From assembly GCA_036346375.1 (NCBI GenBank), contig CM070515.1, positions 11,616,423 to 11,680,422 on the forward strand: a DNA stretch of 64,000 nucleotides. Reading direction: 5' to 3'. Origin of the DNA: Guadua angustifolia. Its lineage: Eukaryota; Streptophyta; Magnoliopsida; Poales; Poaceae. Under the pieces are notes generated by a model, which had not been told where the DNA came from, did not search any database, and saw only the letters and a list, made by a program, of their open reading frames with translations. Below, one piece after another: positions 43,622-55,930 of this stretch. The number at the start of each line of letters is the position of its first letter. Position 1 is the first letter of the stretch. Both the position numbers and the translations under genes were made by a program.

Positions 43622-45268
43622 TGGTGAAATTGGCATTGTAAAGTGATTTTGGTTATGTCATGTGTGGTGCCTGTGCATGTGCTATGTTGAGATGATTATC
43701 ATGCTGGTGATAGTATGATGAAGTTTGTTTAATGCAATGCACTCATGTGAGTGGTTGCATGGATTAATCTTGAGTCAAGTCGTGGACTTGTGCTCGGACG
43801 CGTTGTTTGTTACTTCATGTGCAGGTGTTGCTCGAGGGCGAACGTGGTCGATGGCGGGACCGGAACTAGGTTCATGGAGGCGAGGTTGAGACTAGGTTCG
43901 AGGAGGAATCAAGGTCTTGGTGGTCAAGGATGTCATGCGGGACGTTAGGGCTAGAGAACATGCATGTGAAGGTTTGGTTAGTCACGTATGTCGCGGCGAA
44001 TTGGGGTGATCATGCGTCGAGGTTTTGGTTTTGGCCATGTTGGGCTAAGTTGAGATAGATCTGAACTCTTTCCATGTTGGAAGTGGAGTTGTATTCAATC
44101 TCTCTGTTCTTGCATGCGTGCAAGAGTTGTTTTTGGTCATGTTGGGCCAAGTTGAGATGAATCTGAACTCTTTCCATGTTGGAAGTGGAGTTGTATTCAA
44201 TCTCTGTGTGTTTGCTCTGTATAAATAGGGGGAGGTGTCCCCTGTTTATTTTTTAGCAAGATTTTAGGGTTGTACTCTTTTGTTTCAGTGCTGTAACCAG
44301 ATCAAAAATAAAGATCTTTCTCACAAGTTCTTGGCTCCGGCATAGTTCATCGATCGCTTGAAGTTTTGTTCATCACAGCAATCACGAAGTTCATCACGGA
44401 GTTCGGTTCTTTGCAAAGGTATCATCTTACAAAGGTAATATCTTTTGATCCGTAGATCCGATCGGATTGATTCTTATTGGGTTTGATTTGTAATTGAATC
44501 TAGTTTCTACAGTTAAAATTTCACATCAATCCAATAGTTAGAGCTTTGGTAATTTGTGGTCGCCCAGATTGCTAGTCTGGTCGCCCAGCTGTTAGATCGC
44601 AAATTGTTTCAGTCATCTTGTGTAGGTCATAACTTTAGATCCGTAGATCCGATCGACCTGATTCTTTTTTTGTTCACTTTAGAATTGAGTCTAGTTTATA
44701 AAGTTAAAATTTCACATCAATCCAATGGTTAGATCTTCTATAATTTGTGGTCGCCCAGATTGATGTCCTGCTCGCCCGACTGCTCGCGTGGTCGCCCAGG
44801 TTCAGTCATCTTGCAAAGGACATAACTTTAGATCCGTAGATCCGATTGACCTGATTCTTTTTTTGTTAGTTGTGGAATTAAATATAGTTTTTACATTTAA
44901 AATTTCACATCAATCCAACGGCTGGATCTTTAAGAATTTCTATTTTAGTAGACATATATTGGTCTGCTCGCTAGACTGCGCGCGTGGTCGCCCAGACTGA
45001 TCTACTGGTCGCCCAAGTGGTCTACTGGTCGCCCAGACTGCTCCACTGGTCGCCCAGGTGCTTTTCTGATCGCCCAAGTGCCAAACTGGTCGTCCAAGTG
45101 ATCTACTGGTCGCCCAGACTGGTCTATTTGTTTCCTAACTGCATAAACTGATTTCCAAGCAATTTGAGTTTCAATTGGGGTGTTTGAAAAGTTCGAAAAT
45201 TTGATTTTAGCTTCCGCGCAATCATTCACCCCCCCTCTGATTGCTACATTAGTATATTTCGATCCTAC
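43622..45268 (+). mobile_element. Copia element 2, long 5' LTR
   Basis: About 1.65 kb, ending CCTACA at 45268 before AG and the primer site. U3 has two ~101-bp near-copies of TGTTGGGC(T/C)AAGTTGAGAT...GTTGTATTCAATCTCT (44039, 44140). The promoter is TGTATAAATAGGGGGAGG at 44219-44236. U5 holds three ~193-bp repeats. The 5' border is uncertain by tens of bases: TGGTGAAATTGG at 43622 was chosen because the Copia 1 gag appears to run up to it. The long LTR suggests the SIRE/Maximus lineage. Confidence 0.65.
44430..45110 (+). repeat. three ~193-bp repeats plus GGTCGCCCAG short repeats in Copia 2 U5
   Basis: GATCCGTAGATCCGAT(C/T)(G)G(A/C)...TTAAAATTTCACATCAATCCAA recurs at about 44449, 44640 and 44832. 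Each copy is followed by a cluster of TGGTCGCCCAG(A/G). From 44980 to 45115 the short unit CTACTGGTCGCCCA(A/G)(G/A)(T/C)TG alone is repeated six to seven times. Confidence 0.8.
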
Positions 45269-45270
45269 AA

Positions 45271-45282
45271 GTGGTATCAGAG
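45271..45282 (+). other. primer-binding site of Copia element 2
   Basis: TGGTATCAGAGA, two bases after the LTR end; it matches the initiator methionine tRNA except for its last base. Confidence 0.8.
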
Positions 45283-45328
45283 AAAGGTTTTTCTAATTAA
45301 TCTTAACTGGTGATTAGAAACCGTAGCG

Positions 45329-47638
45329 ATGTATAGGTATTCGACAAAACCTTGTGTTTTCGATGGTGTTGATTTTCAGTTTTGGAAAGCAAAGATGGAG
45401 GCATACATTCAAGCTCAGGGCTTTGCAATCTGGGAGAAGGTGTATAAACCATATCAAGTTCATGAGAATGATCAAGTCAATGAAACCAATCAAGCACAAG
45501 TTGAAGCGAATAGCAGAGCACGAAATTTGATCATCCAAGGATTGGGAAGAAGTGACTTCGACCGCGTGATCCATCTCAAGTCTGCATATGAGGTATGGAA
45601 ATCTCTTTGTGATTATCATGAGGGATCTAACACTATCAAAGAGGTTAAATCAAGACATTTACAAGAAAGAATACATGCGATTTGAGATGAAGCACGGTGA
45701 GTCACTAGATGATTTCTTTGCGTTTCAATAAGATTCTTAGCAACTTACGTCTTTGTTGGAGTTTACTTTGATGAGGCTACTAATGCTAGACAATTGCTTG
45801 GTGCATTAGACATGTCTATTTGGGAAATGAAAGTTACATCCATTAGAGAATCAAGCTGTCATGAGTGATCTTCTTGTAGATGTTCTTTTCTCTAAACTAA
45901 AACTCATGAATTGGATGTTCTTGCTAGGAGGACTGATTATAAATCAATTGCATTAACCTCTCAATCTAGCATGTCTCGAATAATGCTTCTTCAAGTTTTG
46001 CCTTGTCTTTCTTGTCTTCACTAACCGATGAGCAGTTGAGGAATTCCCGGAAGAAGACTTGGCATCACTCTCTTCTCGTTTTAATAAAGCTTTGCGAGAA
46101 TGTGAGAATGAGAAAGAGAGTTGGTGGTGGCCCTCCAAGATGCTATGAGTATGGTGATTTCAACCATATTCGTCCAAATTGTCCTAAATTTGCAGGAAAA
46201 GCATCAAGAGAGGAGGACAATGACAAAAGAAAAGAGAAGAAGTTCTTTCCAAGTAATAGAAAGAAAAAGAGCTTCATCAACAGCAAAGTTGTCCACCGGG
46301 TCCTTTACGCTCTTGAACAAGTCAATTTGAGTGATGTGGATTCGGAGAGCAGTGAAGATGATACAACAACTCCAAGCAAACATGAATTGACAGGGTTGTG
46401 TCTCATGGCTAGGAGTGATGTAAGCTTCACCAAGGACGATCATGACAGCGATTGCAATGAGGTAGAACCTTCTTACGATGAATTAACTATTGCTATTGTT
46501 CGTCTTGGAAAATTGCTTGACAAACGCGACAAGAAGATTAAGAAACATGATGTTCTTGTGGAATCTTTGAATGCTGAAATTGCTAGACTTAAATCTTTGA
46601 TTCCTGATGATGATGCTTGCAAATCATGTGACTTAATTCTGATGAGCTTCTTGTGCTTAGGAAAGAACATGTTTCTTTGTTAGAACAAGTCAATCTTTGA
46701 AAAGAAAGAAAATGAGAAACATGTTAAAAACGCTAGTTTGTTCAACTGTTGATTTGCATGATACAACTCATTGTTCTAAATGTGCTATCTTTGGAATTGA
46801 AGTTGCATGATGCAAATGCTAGGGTTTCTCAAATGACAGATGCTATGCTCACTCATGAAGTTCTCTCATGCTCAACTTGTCGCATAAGCAGAAAGGAAAA
46901 GTGGGCGTTCCATGTAATAAGCTGTTTAACTCTTTCTCGAAAGGTTGATTACTTGGAAAAATCTTTAGAGCGGTTCACTTGGAAAGAAAAACCTAAACAT
47001 GATTTTGGATCAATCAAAAGTCGTACTCATCACAAAGGTTTAGGTTTTGATTCTTATGCTCATCATAAATCACATGCTCCTCTTGTTGTGAAGACACTTG
47101 AAAGTGAAAAATTTGAAATTGTCAATGAGCCTAAGAAAACTATTTTCAAGTCTATTTGGTGTGTTATCTTCTACTATGATGAATGCAAATGCTATACATT
47201 CCTAAAGCTAAACATCATGTTAAGTACACTTGCACTCATTGTGGTAAAGATGGACATTTAGTAGATTTTTGCTTTAGACTAGCCAAACACAAAAAGAAAG
47301 AGAAGACTAAGGCTAGGTCTAATTTAGGAAGGCACATTTTACTCCTCATTTTGTGCCTAGGGTGATGCAAACACCTTTTGTTGCAAGAAACACGGGAAAG
47401 GGCAAATCTGATTTTTTGAACAAGCATACTCGTGTTGTACCTACTCGTCGTGTGTCTCAGTACTGGATTCCTAAATGCTTTATTTCTAACTTGATGCCAA
47501 GACCTCGACATCTCCTAGTGCTATGTAGGTTTTTGAGAAATGGGTTGGAGAACCAGAGGCTTAGTGGATCTTGGTCTTTTGCAAGATGGGATCAAGACTT
47601 GGATGGTTCTCACCCTTGAGATGGTTTCAAAAAGGCGG
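45329..47638 (+). pseudogene. Copia element 2 gag and start of protease, broken
   Basis: Begins MYRYSTKPCVFDGVDFQFWK, the gag start with the usual F-D-G-x-x-F-x-x-W-K pattern, then LIIQGLGRSDFDRVIHLKSA and a stop/frameshift after QERIHAI at 45684. A long later frame (46003-46683) has a zinc knuckle whose second Cys is lost (CYEYGDFNHIRPNCPK) and an acidic, Lys-rich tail. A second knuckle CTHCGKDGHLVDFCFRLA lies at 47238-47291. RRVSQYWIPKCF and a decayed protease region (GTGGATCTTGG for the V-D-S-G codons, then FSPLEMVSKK wording) end at the Gypsy insertion at 47639. Integrase and reverse transcriptase are absent. Confidence 0.75.
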
Positions 47639-48288
47639 TGTCGACGATCGGGATCGCCAACCGCAGAAAATGAGGTAGAAGTCGGTGAGAAATGGGACCA
47701 CAAGCTGCGCTTTACTCGAGCAGAGGAATGAGGTCGAGGAGGTCTATGGTCGGAGCTAGGAGACAGACGGATGAAACCGAGGATTATCTTGGTTCGAGCC
47801 TGAGAAGGTAATAGCTCTACTCCGGTCACCTTGCGGTGGTGATTCACGCTATTTGTGAATACAAGAGAGATTCTGACTCAAGCTTGCGATACTAAGTCTA
47901 GGCTTGAACTTCGAGTGTGTGTGTGTGGGGTTGTTACATTTTTTTGCTAAGTGTTTACAAAGCTTGATCTTATACACATTCTTCTTGCAGCGTTAAGGAG
48001 TAATTCTCGGATCGTGGCCTTCATGCACATTGATAGCGGTGGTAACTGTTCGATCCCTTGCTCTGCATTACTCCATGATCCCGTTTAGTAGCGCCAATTG
48101 ATGGCGTGTCCGGGATCCAAGGAGCGTTATCGACCTTGGACCATCCGAGCTCGGTCGCGGGGACCCGAGCTCGGAGTTACGCGCCCTAGGTCGGCGGCCT
48201 CGAGTTTGATCCGAGTCTTTGATCGAGGCCTTAGAGCTAGGGGCAGTTGACCGTTCTTGTGACCGGCCAAGGGTTGCCGGCCCCGACA
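47639..48288 (-). repeat. Gypsy element 1, 3' LTR
   Basis: On the minus strand it starts TGTCGGGGCCGGCAACCC and ends CGATCGTCGACA. It is highly similar along its whole length to 57710-58357, differing by scattered substitutions and short indels, for example GAACTGTTCGATCCCTTG against GTTCCGATCCGCCGCC wording near 48045 and 58112. Confidence 0.9.
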
Positions 48289-48303
48289 GCTAGCCCCGAG
48301 GCT
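48289..48303 (-). other. polypurine tract region of Gypsy element 1
   Basis: Minus-strand AGCCTCGGGGCTAGC directly precedes the TGTC start of the 3' LTR. It is only weakly purine-rich but holds the expected position, and it resembles the AGGGCTAT before the LTR of Gypsy element 2. Confidence 0.5.
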
Positions 48304-48563
48304 CAAGGTCGTAAAAAGGGGTACCAAGGGCGGCCTCGAGCCTCCTGTGAGTCATTAGCAACAACCCTTGCAAGGTCTTGGAACCTTGTTAGAGGTCGGC
48401 GGAGATCGCAAAGTGAACCCAGGCGAGACATCTGGCGACCTTTAATCTCCCGAAGTGGTACGGATGCCAGCAGTAAGCGGACACTGCGGCGCTTGAGTCC
48501 GCCGCCCGAGCCTTAGTGCGCCCGTCTAATCATGCGGTAGCGCCTTTTGAGGCGCCAGGGAGG

Positions 48564-48574
48564 TTTATATCCCA
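48564..48574 (+). promoter_or_regulatory. TATA-like box for the antisense ORF of Gypsy 1
   Basis: GTTTATATCCC about 120 bases before the ATG at 48690, on the strand opposite to gag-pol. The other Gypsy element has CATATATAGA at 61041-61050 about 100 bases before its antisense ATG. Confidence 0.5.
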
Positions 48575-48689
48575 AAAACGCCGTGAAAGACCCCGAGCTC
48601 TTGATCATCAGCTTGAAAATCTCTGCGCCTTCCTCCCAAGCCTCTTCGCCCGAGCAGACCGCCTTTCCATCTTCACACGTCGTTTCGCC

Positions 48690-51600
48690 ATGGCCAAGCT
48701 GGGGAAAAGCACCTTGTCGGTCGCGAGGATGAAGGAGCTCGAGGCCCTGGGGCTGTTGGATCAGGTGACCTGGCGGCTGCCCGGCGGCGAGACCGAACCT
48801 CATCCTCGAGATGACGAGATCGTCTGCAGAGCATCATTCCCTCTTGGTGCGGACCGGGAGGCGAATTCTGGCCGGCGTCCTCGGCAATTTGCAGATTGAA
48901 TTGATCAACTTGGTACCCAATTCCGTCCTCACCTAGCCATCTTCTCCCATCTATGCGAGGGTTCTGAGGATTCTTCCCACCCCTCGCTCTTCTTCCTTCT
49001 TCTCCCTCTTAGCTCAGGAAGGACCCGTGGTTGGGTGCCTCTACTTGGCGGTCCGGGCTCAAGTGGGCCTTGCCCAAGATCATTGGCGGGACTCTCTTGA
49101 GTCCATGGTCGAGCGCTGGTTCTACCTCAAGAAGGGGAGAAGCGGGAGGCTGCGATCTGAGGGCCGCCGCCCTTGGGAAGAAGGAGACCCCGAGACCGAG
49201 GACCTCGGCGTCGGCGCTTGAGGCCATCGCCGCCATCCACATTTCGCCACCTTGGCCTCACCGGTCGAGCGATCGCGAACGACTTCTGCGGGCAAGGTGT
49301 CTCCCCTACGGAAGAGGTTACACCGTTCTCCCGAGATCAAGGGGCCTTAGCGATTCGACCAGAGAGTTCATCTGGTAAGGTCTTGACCCGAGGTTCTTGC
49401 TTGAGTTCGCACTTCTTCCTCCTCTGATGGCTCTTGTTAGATGCGGTATGCGAAGGAGTCTGAGTCGCGCCGAGGATCTTTGAAATGTTCAAAATCGGCG
49501 TATGAGTATACTCTTGTGACCGGTCGAAGAACGTCTTCTTGACAAGCCCGAGGTAAGCCTTCCCCGACTTATAGCCTCATCCGAACATTTGTATATCTTT
49601 GCTTGACCCGTGCTTGCTTGTAGGATCATCAAGAGTTGTGGGAGGCGGCTCGGATCGCTGCTCCTTGCCCGACGAGAGCAAGGGCAAGAAGGGGAAGAAG
49701 AGACTCCCCCCAACCGGAGTTGACCGCCGAGAGACGAAGAGGCCCCACATCGAATGGGGTGACCGCGCCATGGTAAAGACGATCATGGCCAAGTTCCCGA
49801 GCTCGTGCCCTTGGCTTCTCGGGGCCTAACAAAATTTCTTTCCTTAGCGGCGACAAAGCGCGCCGACGCGCCAACCATCGAGCCCCCCTTTGTCGGGGTG
49901 ATCAAGGTCGGTCATCTGGCATAGCCATAGCAAGCGGTGCGGGCTCATCGCGACCGCCTCCCAGACGAGAAGGAAGAGGAGTGCCCCGAGCAGAACAGCA
50001 GGACCATTGCCGACCATCAGCGAGGCGAGAGGCCACAAACCGAGTAAGACCACGGCTTTGCAACCTGCTCCATCTCCTTGTGTTTTTCTGTCTTAGTGCC
50101 TATCCTTGATTGCAGACCTCGAGCACTCGAGACCCGAGCTTGCCCACTATGACAATGCACATTGTTGGTAGAGTCCGAGTCAGGAGGAGGACATACTATC
50201 TTGGCCTTGCCAGTCTTGGTCAAAAGCGCTCTTGCCGGGCCTCGAGCTGGGCTCAGTCGGGAGTTCGACCAAGGCCACGATAGCCGGACGAGTGGACCCC
50301 CAACTGCGATCGGCGAGGATTCTGACCCGGCGAGGCAGGTGCCCTCTCGGTCGACGATCCTCCAGAGATCGAGGAGACATGGGTGTCCGGGCCCCTCAAG
50401 TCGCAGCGCCCGATCGTTGGAGGCCGTGTCACCGAAGTCCTGAGGCCCGCCGACCAAGATCGTGCTGATGGTGAGACCGCGGTTCCCGAGCCACGGAGGC
50501 GACCACGACAGCGGAGGCGCTCGATGACCCGACTTGCGAACTTCGGCCGGGATACAATGTTCCACCCCTAGGGGTTGGGTCGGATCTGCTTCTGCGGCAA
50601 CTCCGCCACCGAGCTGGCGGAACCCGACTCTGAGTCGGGCCCGGCTGCCATTGCCGTACCTCTGGCCGGGGGTTCGACCCGGCGGCCGATGTGGAAAGAT
50701 CCCGAGCATGCCCGTACGTCGTCCGTGAGCCGGACAAAGTGTCTTGGTGGTGATTGAAAAGGCCCAGTCACGGGGACTGGCGAAGGTTTTGAGATCAACA
50801 CACTCGTCTTGGCGAAATGAGCGAAGTTCTCCGGTAGCGTCGGCAATGACTCCGTGAGGTAGGAGCTTCCCTTATATGTCTGTAACATGTTAAGTTGTGT
50901 GTTCTTGACAACTTCTTACGAGATCACTTTCCTTGTTTTCAAAGGCGATTGGCGATGTGACCGGGGCTTCAAGGTCTCAACGAGCACGCCGGCGTGCTCG
51001 CCAGATCTTGAGCGCCATGGAAGAGAGGGAGACCGGCGCTCGAGCTCTGCTAGCGACCATCGAGGTCGGCCGAGAACTCAGCGAATCAGCAGGAGCTCAA
51101 CGATCTGCGTCGCCGCGATGGTGGCGCTGGAGGTGTCCCATGCCGCCGAGCTCGAGAGGACCAGATCCTCGGCGCGAGCATGGGTTCAAAGCGAGAACAC
51201 GAGCGCCTTCGGCGACCAAAGCGCCGAGGCCCTTAATCGGAGCGCGCCAAGGTCGAGTCTTTGGAGAAGGCCGCCATGGGCGAACTTCTTCGACTTCGGC
51301 GCTCGAGACCCTCGCGCCGAGTCGAGGCCCTCGAAAACGGCGAGAACAAGCGCCGCCCTGCCGCCAGGCCACGACGAACGCGCCAAGGTCGTGGTACTCG
51401 AGAAGCCGCCAAGGAGCGAACCGCCACCACGGCCAAGGCACTTTCGCCGACAGGCGTGCCAAGGTCGAGGTGTTGGAGAGGCATTGCCGAGCTATCATCC
51501 TCAACCAAGGTGTCTCGAGCTAGAGGCCAAAGTCGCGGGGTGAGGAGAAGCTTAGGCGTGCCCGGCCAGTGGCGAAGACCGCCTGCCCAACTCAACGACA

Positions 51601-51723
51601 GCGTCGCCGAGCCACAGACGCAACCAAGGAGGCCCTCCTGCAACAAACCGAAGCCTCGGCTGCTGCGAGCAGTCATGAGCTCGAGCAAGAGAAGCTTCAG
51701 CAGCAGATGGAGGATCTGTAGCT
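48690..51723 (+). pseudogene. antisense ORF of Gypsy 1 (plant gypsy-type transposon protein)
   Basis: Starts MAKLGKSTLSVARMKELEAL then LLDQVTWRLPGGETEPHPRD, the opening of the plant putative gypsy-type transposon family (I recall it as Transposase_28, PF04195). After a stop at 48897 the same frame continues PHLAIFSHLCEGSEDSSHPS, and near 49030-49130 RVQVGLAQDHWRDSLESMVERWFYLKKG-type wording appears. The later part (50.9-51.7 kb) is Ala/Glu/Arg-rich and probably coiled coil (AKVEVLERHCRAIIL; LEQEKLQQQMEDL near 51680-51720). Multiple stops and shifts make it a pseudogene. Its function is unknown, and such ORFs are usually called gag-like or transposase-like without proof. Confidence 0.65.
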
Positions 51724-52559
51724 CAAACATCCTCGATCTTGTAAAAACATTTTGATGTTATCAATAGGTTTGGGTTACCTTTTTTTTGAAGTGTGCCTTT
51801 CTTGTTCGCGATCGAGACCCATAGGTCGTTTGTAGATATTATGTCTAGCCCGGCCCGTTGGGTCAAGGTCGAACAACGCCGACCTTGGACCTAAGTTTAA
51901 AACGAGCAAATGACCATGACTGCGGAATCGAGATAGAGTGCTCGCGAAAAAGCGTAACAAGCGAACTCGATGAATAAATCACCAACTCCACGACCCGACC
52001 ATGCGCACTCAATAGCCAAAGGCGTGGGGCTTGTAGTTCAAACCGGACGAGGGTGAGTGATTGCGAAGAGTTTAAACTACGTTGAGCTCGACCACTGGGG
52101 GTGAGCGTAAAGCTCGTGATACCCAAACTAAGGGCGAATCTGAAGGTCGTGCTTTCGAAGAAGAATGACAGAGGTGCTCATAATAAAGGAAAAAGACATG
52201 AATGGTAGAAATCGGAGAATATCCTTTTATTGAAGTTTTAAAGGTATAGAGATTACACATAAAACTTGCGAAGTTGATCTATGTTCCACGAGCTAGAGCT
52301 CTCTGCTCTCGGGCATCGCTAGCCAGTAAGCCCGTGCGTCTGTTGAAACGACTCTATAGGGGCCCTCCACATGAGGATAACTTGTTGGTGTTGGGCGATA
52401 CAGAATCCGTCTCGGGGCTAAGTCCCCAACAAGGAGCTTCTAGGTCGTCTTGGCCGAGGCGCATGTCTGCGAAGAGCTTGCGGTAATCGTTGATCGTGGC
52501 GATTACTGCGGCATCTTACTTCTTCCATGAGGGCAAGGTCAAGAGACGTTCTTGCTCGA
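51724..52559. other. Gypsy 1 spacer between pol and the antisense ORF
   Basis: Low coding potential on both strands. 52270-52560 may still include the distal end of the minus-strand polyprotein (chromodomain or tether region), but no motif is readable. Confidence 0.4.
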
Positions 52560-53380
52560 AGTCGGCGTGGTCGACCAAAGTGACCTGGCGGAGCCAGCGT
52601 TACCTCCGGAGGCGGGGCGGCCGATTACCAAACACGGTGAAAGGGTGTGGACCTGTTGCTCGGTGGTAATGGTAATGAATAGACCATAAGGCGGTGGGAA
52701 GTTAGTCCACCGAGTCTTCTTAGTAGCGTTTGAGCTCATCGCATCTCGCCTTTTGGCGCCTTGGGCGATCTGTCGGTTGGCGCTTCTGCCCGCTCCTTGC
52801 TCGAGGATGAGCCACGAGCGAAGCACACTTTGGTGCCCATGCCTTCGCAAAATTCACGGAATAATTCCTTTGTAAACCGAGTACCATTGTCGGTGATAAT
52901 TACGCATGGGACCCCATACAGGTTACCACGAGCAGTGGAAAAAGCGAGCGGCGGCTCGGCGGTGATGGTCGAGACGGTTCAGCCTCAACCCACTTGGTGA
53001 AGGTGTCGATGACCACGAGCAGAATTTTTCCCCATTTGCTGAGGAAAGGGCGAGATATCCGGCCCAGGTCGAAAAGGCGAGCAAGCGGGATGGTCACGAA
53101 GGCGTGAAGCCGGTGGTGCGTTTTTGGCGTGAAACCGACATGCTCGGCGAGTTGGACAATATCCGAGCATCTGTAATGCCATCGACGGTAATACCCATAC
53201 GGAAGGCCTTGCCGACCATCGTCTGTATGAAGTGTCGCCCACGAGACTGAGTGGATGTCGTTGAGTAGGTACTTACCCTCCTCGGTGGAGATGCACGTGT
53301 CAAGATCTGGAGACATTCCGTCTGTAGAGTTTGCCATCCACGAGCTTGTACAAGCTTGCTCGGCGCTTAATCACTGCTAC
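52560..53380 (-). pseudogene. Gypsy 1 integrase, broken
   Basis: Minus-strand frames read KYLLNDIHSVSWATLHTDDG and GLPYGYYRRWHYRCSDIVQLAEHVGF, a decayed H-H-C-C region. Then come LARLFDLGRISRPFLSKWGK and LLVVIDTFTKWVEAEP, the first catalytic block (the D of VIDTFTKW). Further on are YGVPHAIITDNGTRFTKELF, the second catalytic block (D of TDNGTRF), and REFCEGMGTKVCFA. Frameshifts separate these blocks. Integrase inserts the DNA copy into the genome. This one is dead. Confidence 0.85.
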
Positions 53381-53479
53381 ATTGGCGGGGTGGGCGGCAG
53401 TCACCCGTGCCGAGAAGGCGTGTATGGGCTCGGCCCATGCGGAATACCTTCCACCACAGCAAGCACAACCTCTGGTCGG

Positions 53480-54050
53480 AGATAGACGGACCGTCGGCGT
53501 CTCGAGGATGGCGTCGGGGGTATCTCCTCGTCGGAGAGCCGAGCTTGGAGAGAAAGTCGGCGCTGAGTTGTCCTTCCTAGGGACATGCACGAGTTCAAGT
53601 TCGGAACCACTTCTCCATCTTGCGGACCTCGGCGAGATACTTTGCCATCGCAGACCTCAGAGCATTGATAGTCCTTGTTGTCTTGGTTGATGGCCAGTGG
53701 AGTCTCCTTCACGACCAACCGTCGTCGCCTGAGGACTTGCGAGGCTCGTAAGCCCGCCAAGAGAGCTTCATACTACTGCCCGTTATTGGTCGCGAAAAAC
53801 CCAAAGCGAACCACATACCTCAAGCTGGTGCTTGCGGCAAGGATAAGTATCGGCCCGGCGTTTGAAGGACCTCGGCCGTCGAAGAACATGATCCGGGGCT
53901 TCTCTTCCTCGGCCTCGAGCTCGAAGCGAGTGCGGCGTCTGTTCGACCACGAAGTCGGCGAGCACCTGCGACTTGATAGCTGTTAAGACCCGACACGGAT
54001 GTCAACGCCGCTAGCTCCATGGCCTGTTGGCTATTAAGCGCCATATACGG
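53480..54050 (-). pseudogene. Gypsy 1 RNase H, broken
   Basis: Minus strand: MALNSQQAMELAAL (decayed), then LADFVVEQTP (the A-D-F-x-x-E marker that precedes the second RNase H of Gypsy elements), segments of the FVDGSS region that are frameshifted, and HVPRKDNSAPTFS, the H-V-P-R-x-x-N-x-x-A-D end of the domain. It is split between frames. Confidence 0.7.
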
Positions 54051-54249
54051 ATTCGCGAGGATGTCACCGGCGAAAGTTGCTCGGGGCGACCACGGAATGT
54101 GCCTTTGGGCGTGTAAGACCTCGTTGACATAATAAATCGGATCTTCTTTGTGCCCCGTTAAACAACCAGGCCAGAGATCGACGGCTTAGGCGGTGGCGCA
54201 AGGTAAGCGACAACCTCTCGCCAGTCAGGAGTTATGGGAGGGTGGGGAT

Positions 54250-55000
54250 AGCGGATATACCTTCACTTCGTCGAAAGACCGTTGTATACGAGTCCATTCA
54301 AAGCCCGTGCTTGCGAGGTCTTAAGAATGGGAGACCTCGCTCATTGAGCCTCGAAATGAATCTGCTGAGGGCGGCCATGCGACCGGTGAGGCTTTGCACT
54401 TGCTTGATCGAGGTTGGGGGCTCCATCTTCTCGATGGCCTCGATCTTCTCCGGGTTCGGACCAACCCCGAGCCCCCGATCATGTAGCCAAGGACCTTCCA
54501 CGATCTTGCGCCGAACACACACTTCTCGGGGTTGAGCTTGATTTTGTACCTGTTCAGGTTTGCAAATGTTTCTTCAAGGTCACGGACGTGGTCGCTCCCG
54601 GAGGGGCTTTTGACGATGATGTCATCTATGTAAACCTCGAGGTTTCGCCCAATCTGCGGCTCGAAGGTCTTGGTCATCGAATATTTGGAATGTTGCACCG
54701 CATTCACGCAGACCAAATGACATGGTCGTGTAGCAATAAGTGCGAGCAGGGGTGATGAAGGCGATCTTGCTCTCGTCGTCGACCGCCGGCTTGATCTGGT
54801 GGTAGCGATAAGCATCAAAGCTTAGCATCTTGGCGTTGGCGGTGGTCGGCGATCTGGTCGATCTTGTGAAGGAAGTTGTCGCCAGGCGGGCGAGTTCAAC
54901 CCGTATGATCGGCGCACATTCTCCACTTGCCACCCTTCTTACGCACGATGGCCGGGTTGGCGGCCACTCGAGTAGTCGATCTCGCGAGATGAAGGCGGCC
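54250..55000 (-). pseudogene. Gypsy 1 reverse transcriptase, broken
   Basis: Minus strand: FDAYRYHQIKPAVDDESKIAF and FITPARTYCYTTMSFGLREC, the D-A-x-x-G-Y-x-Q-I and T-x-x-x-x-Y-x-x-M-P-F-G-L blocks. The catalytic VYIDDIIVKS follows at 54603-54638, then LEETFANLNRYKIKLNPEKC and FLRSMSEVSHS-type wording. At least three frames are needed to read it. Confidence 0.85.
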
Positions 55001-55648
55001 TTGAGGAGTTTATCAAGGTTTTCCTTGATAACCGCAACCTTCTCCGGGAAGCGGCGCGATTCTGGCGCCTGAGTCTAGAATCGGTTCGACACAGTAACAT
55101 GTGCTCGATCACCTCCTCGGAGCGCCGGGCATATCTGCGGGCTCCCAGCGAATATACCTTTGTTGGCGCGAAGGAAGGTGACGAGCTCGAGTTCCTATTT
55201 GGGACTCGGCTCGGCGAGACGTGGACACACTGTCGTGTCGCCTTCCTCGGCGGCACGGCCTTTGTCGCCCATTGGTGGATCGCCGCCCTCTCGGGCGTTC
55301 TTCTCCGTCACCTCTGGACCTCATTGGGCAATGCATCATGCGTGGCCCGAGACCTTGGTCTCGCAGACCATGTGCGCCTCGTGCAGTAAGGATGCCGTTG
55401 GGGCTGGGAGCTTCATGCGATGGCCGTAATGATTGGCCGCCATAAACTTGATGAGGCGGGTCTTCCGAGAATAGCGTTATGCGGAGGTCGCCTCAACCAC
55501 CTCAAGGTGATCATTTCGGTCTGGAAGTTGTCCGAACACCCGAAGGTGACGGGCAAGACCACTGCCCCAAGGAGTAGTCGAGCTCGAGGAGCGATTCGAA
55601 GAAGGGATGGCGATGCTTTTGATCTTTGGCCAGGGAATTTGCATCCGG

Positions 55649-55930
55649 TCAAGTGCTTCCTTCTGACAAATTAAGAGAAGCGCCTCCGTCGACCATGACC
55701 GCCCGACCACTTTGTGTTGCTAATGGTCGAGTCACGACCAAAGCGGTCTTTAAGTCTCGTGCCATACCTTGTAAGGCATCCTCTGAGAAAAGGTGATGGT
55801 GGCCCGGCCCACTTGCAATCTTTGCTCGATGGGCTTTCTGCTGCAACGATAGATGGTCGAGCGTGACCTTGATCTCGCGCTGGGTAGTAGGTCGTAGAGC
55901 AGCCGAAGATAGCGTCAATCCGGCGCTTCG
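55649..55930 (-). pseudogene. Gypsy 1 aspartic protease, broken
   Basis: Minus strand: TQREIKVTLDHLSLQQKAHR, then the decayed active-site stretch AVMVDGGASLNLSEGST, matching the V-D-G-G-S/A-S-x-N-x-L block of plant Gypsy proteases. Just upstream are RRIDAIFGCSTTYYPA, the I-x-x-I-F-G-G segment that usually links gag and protease. Confidence 0.75.

Noticed and set aside
44430..45110. CRISPR-like array from evenly spaced repeats
   Set aside because: Units are ~193 bases, lie in the U5 of a Copia LTR in a plant genome, and lack the short repeat-spacer structure and cas genes.
50017..50709. 230-codon minus-strand frame in Gypsy 1
   Set aside because: It is antisense to the plus-strand transposon-protein ORF and has no domain. 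GC-rich sequence makes open frames common here.
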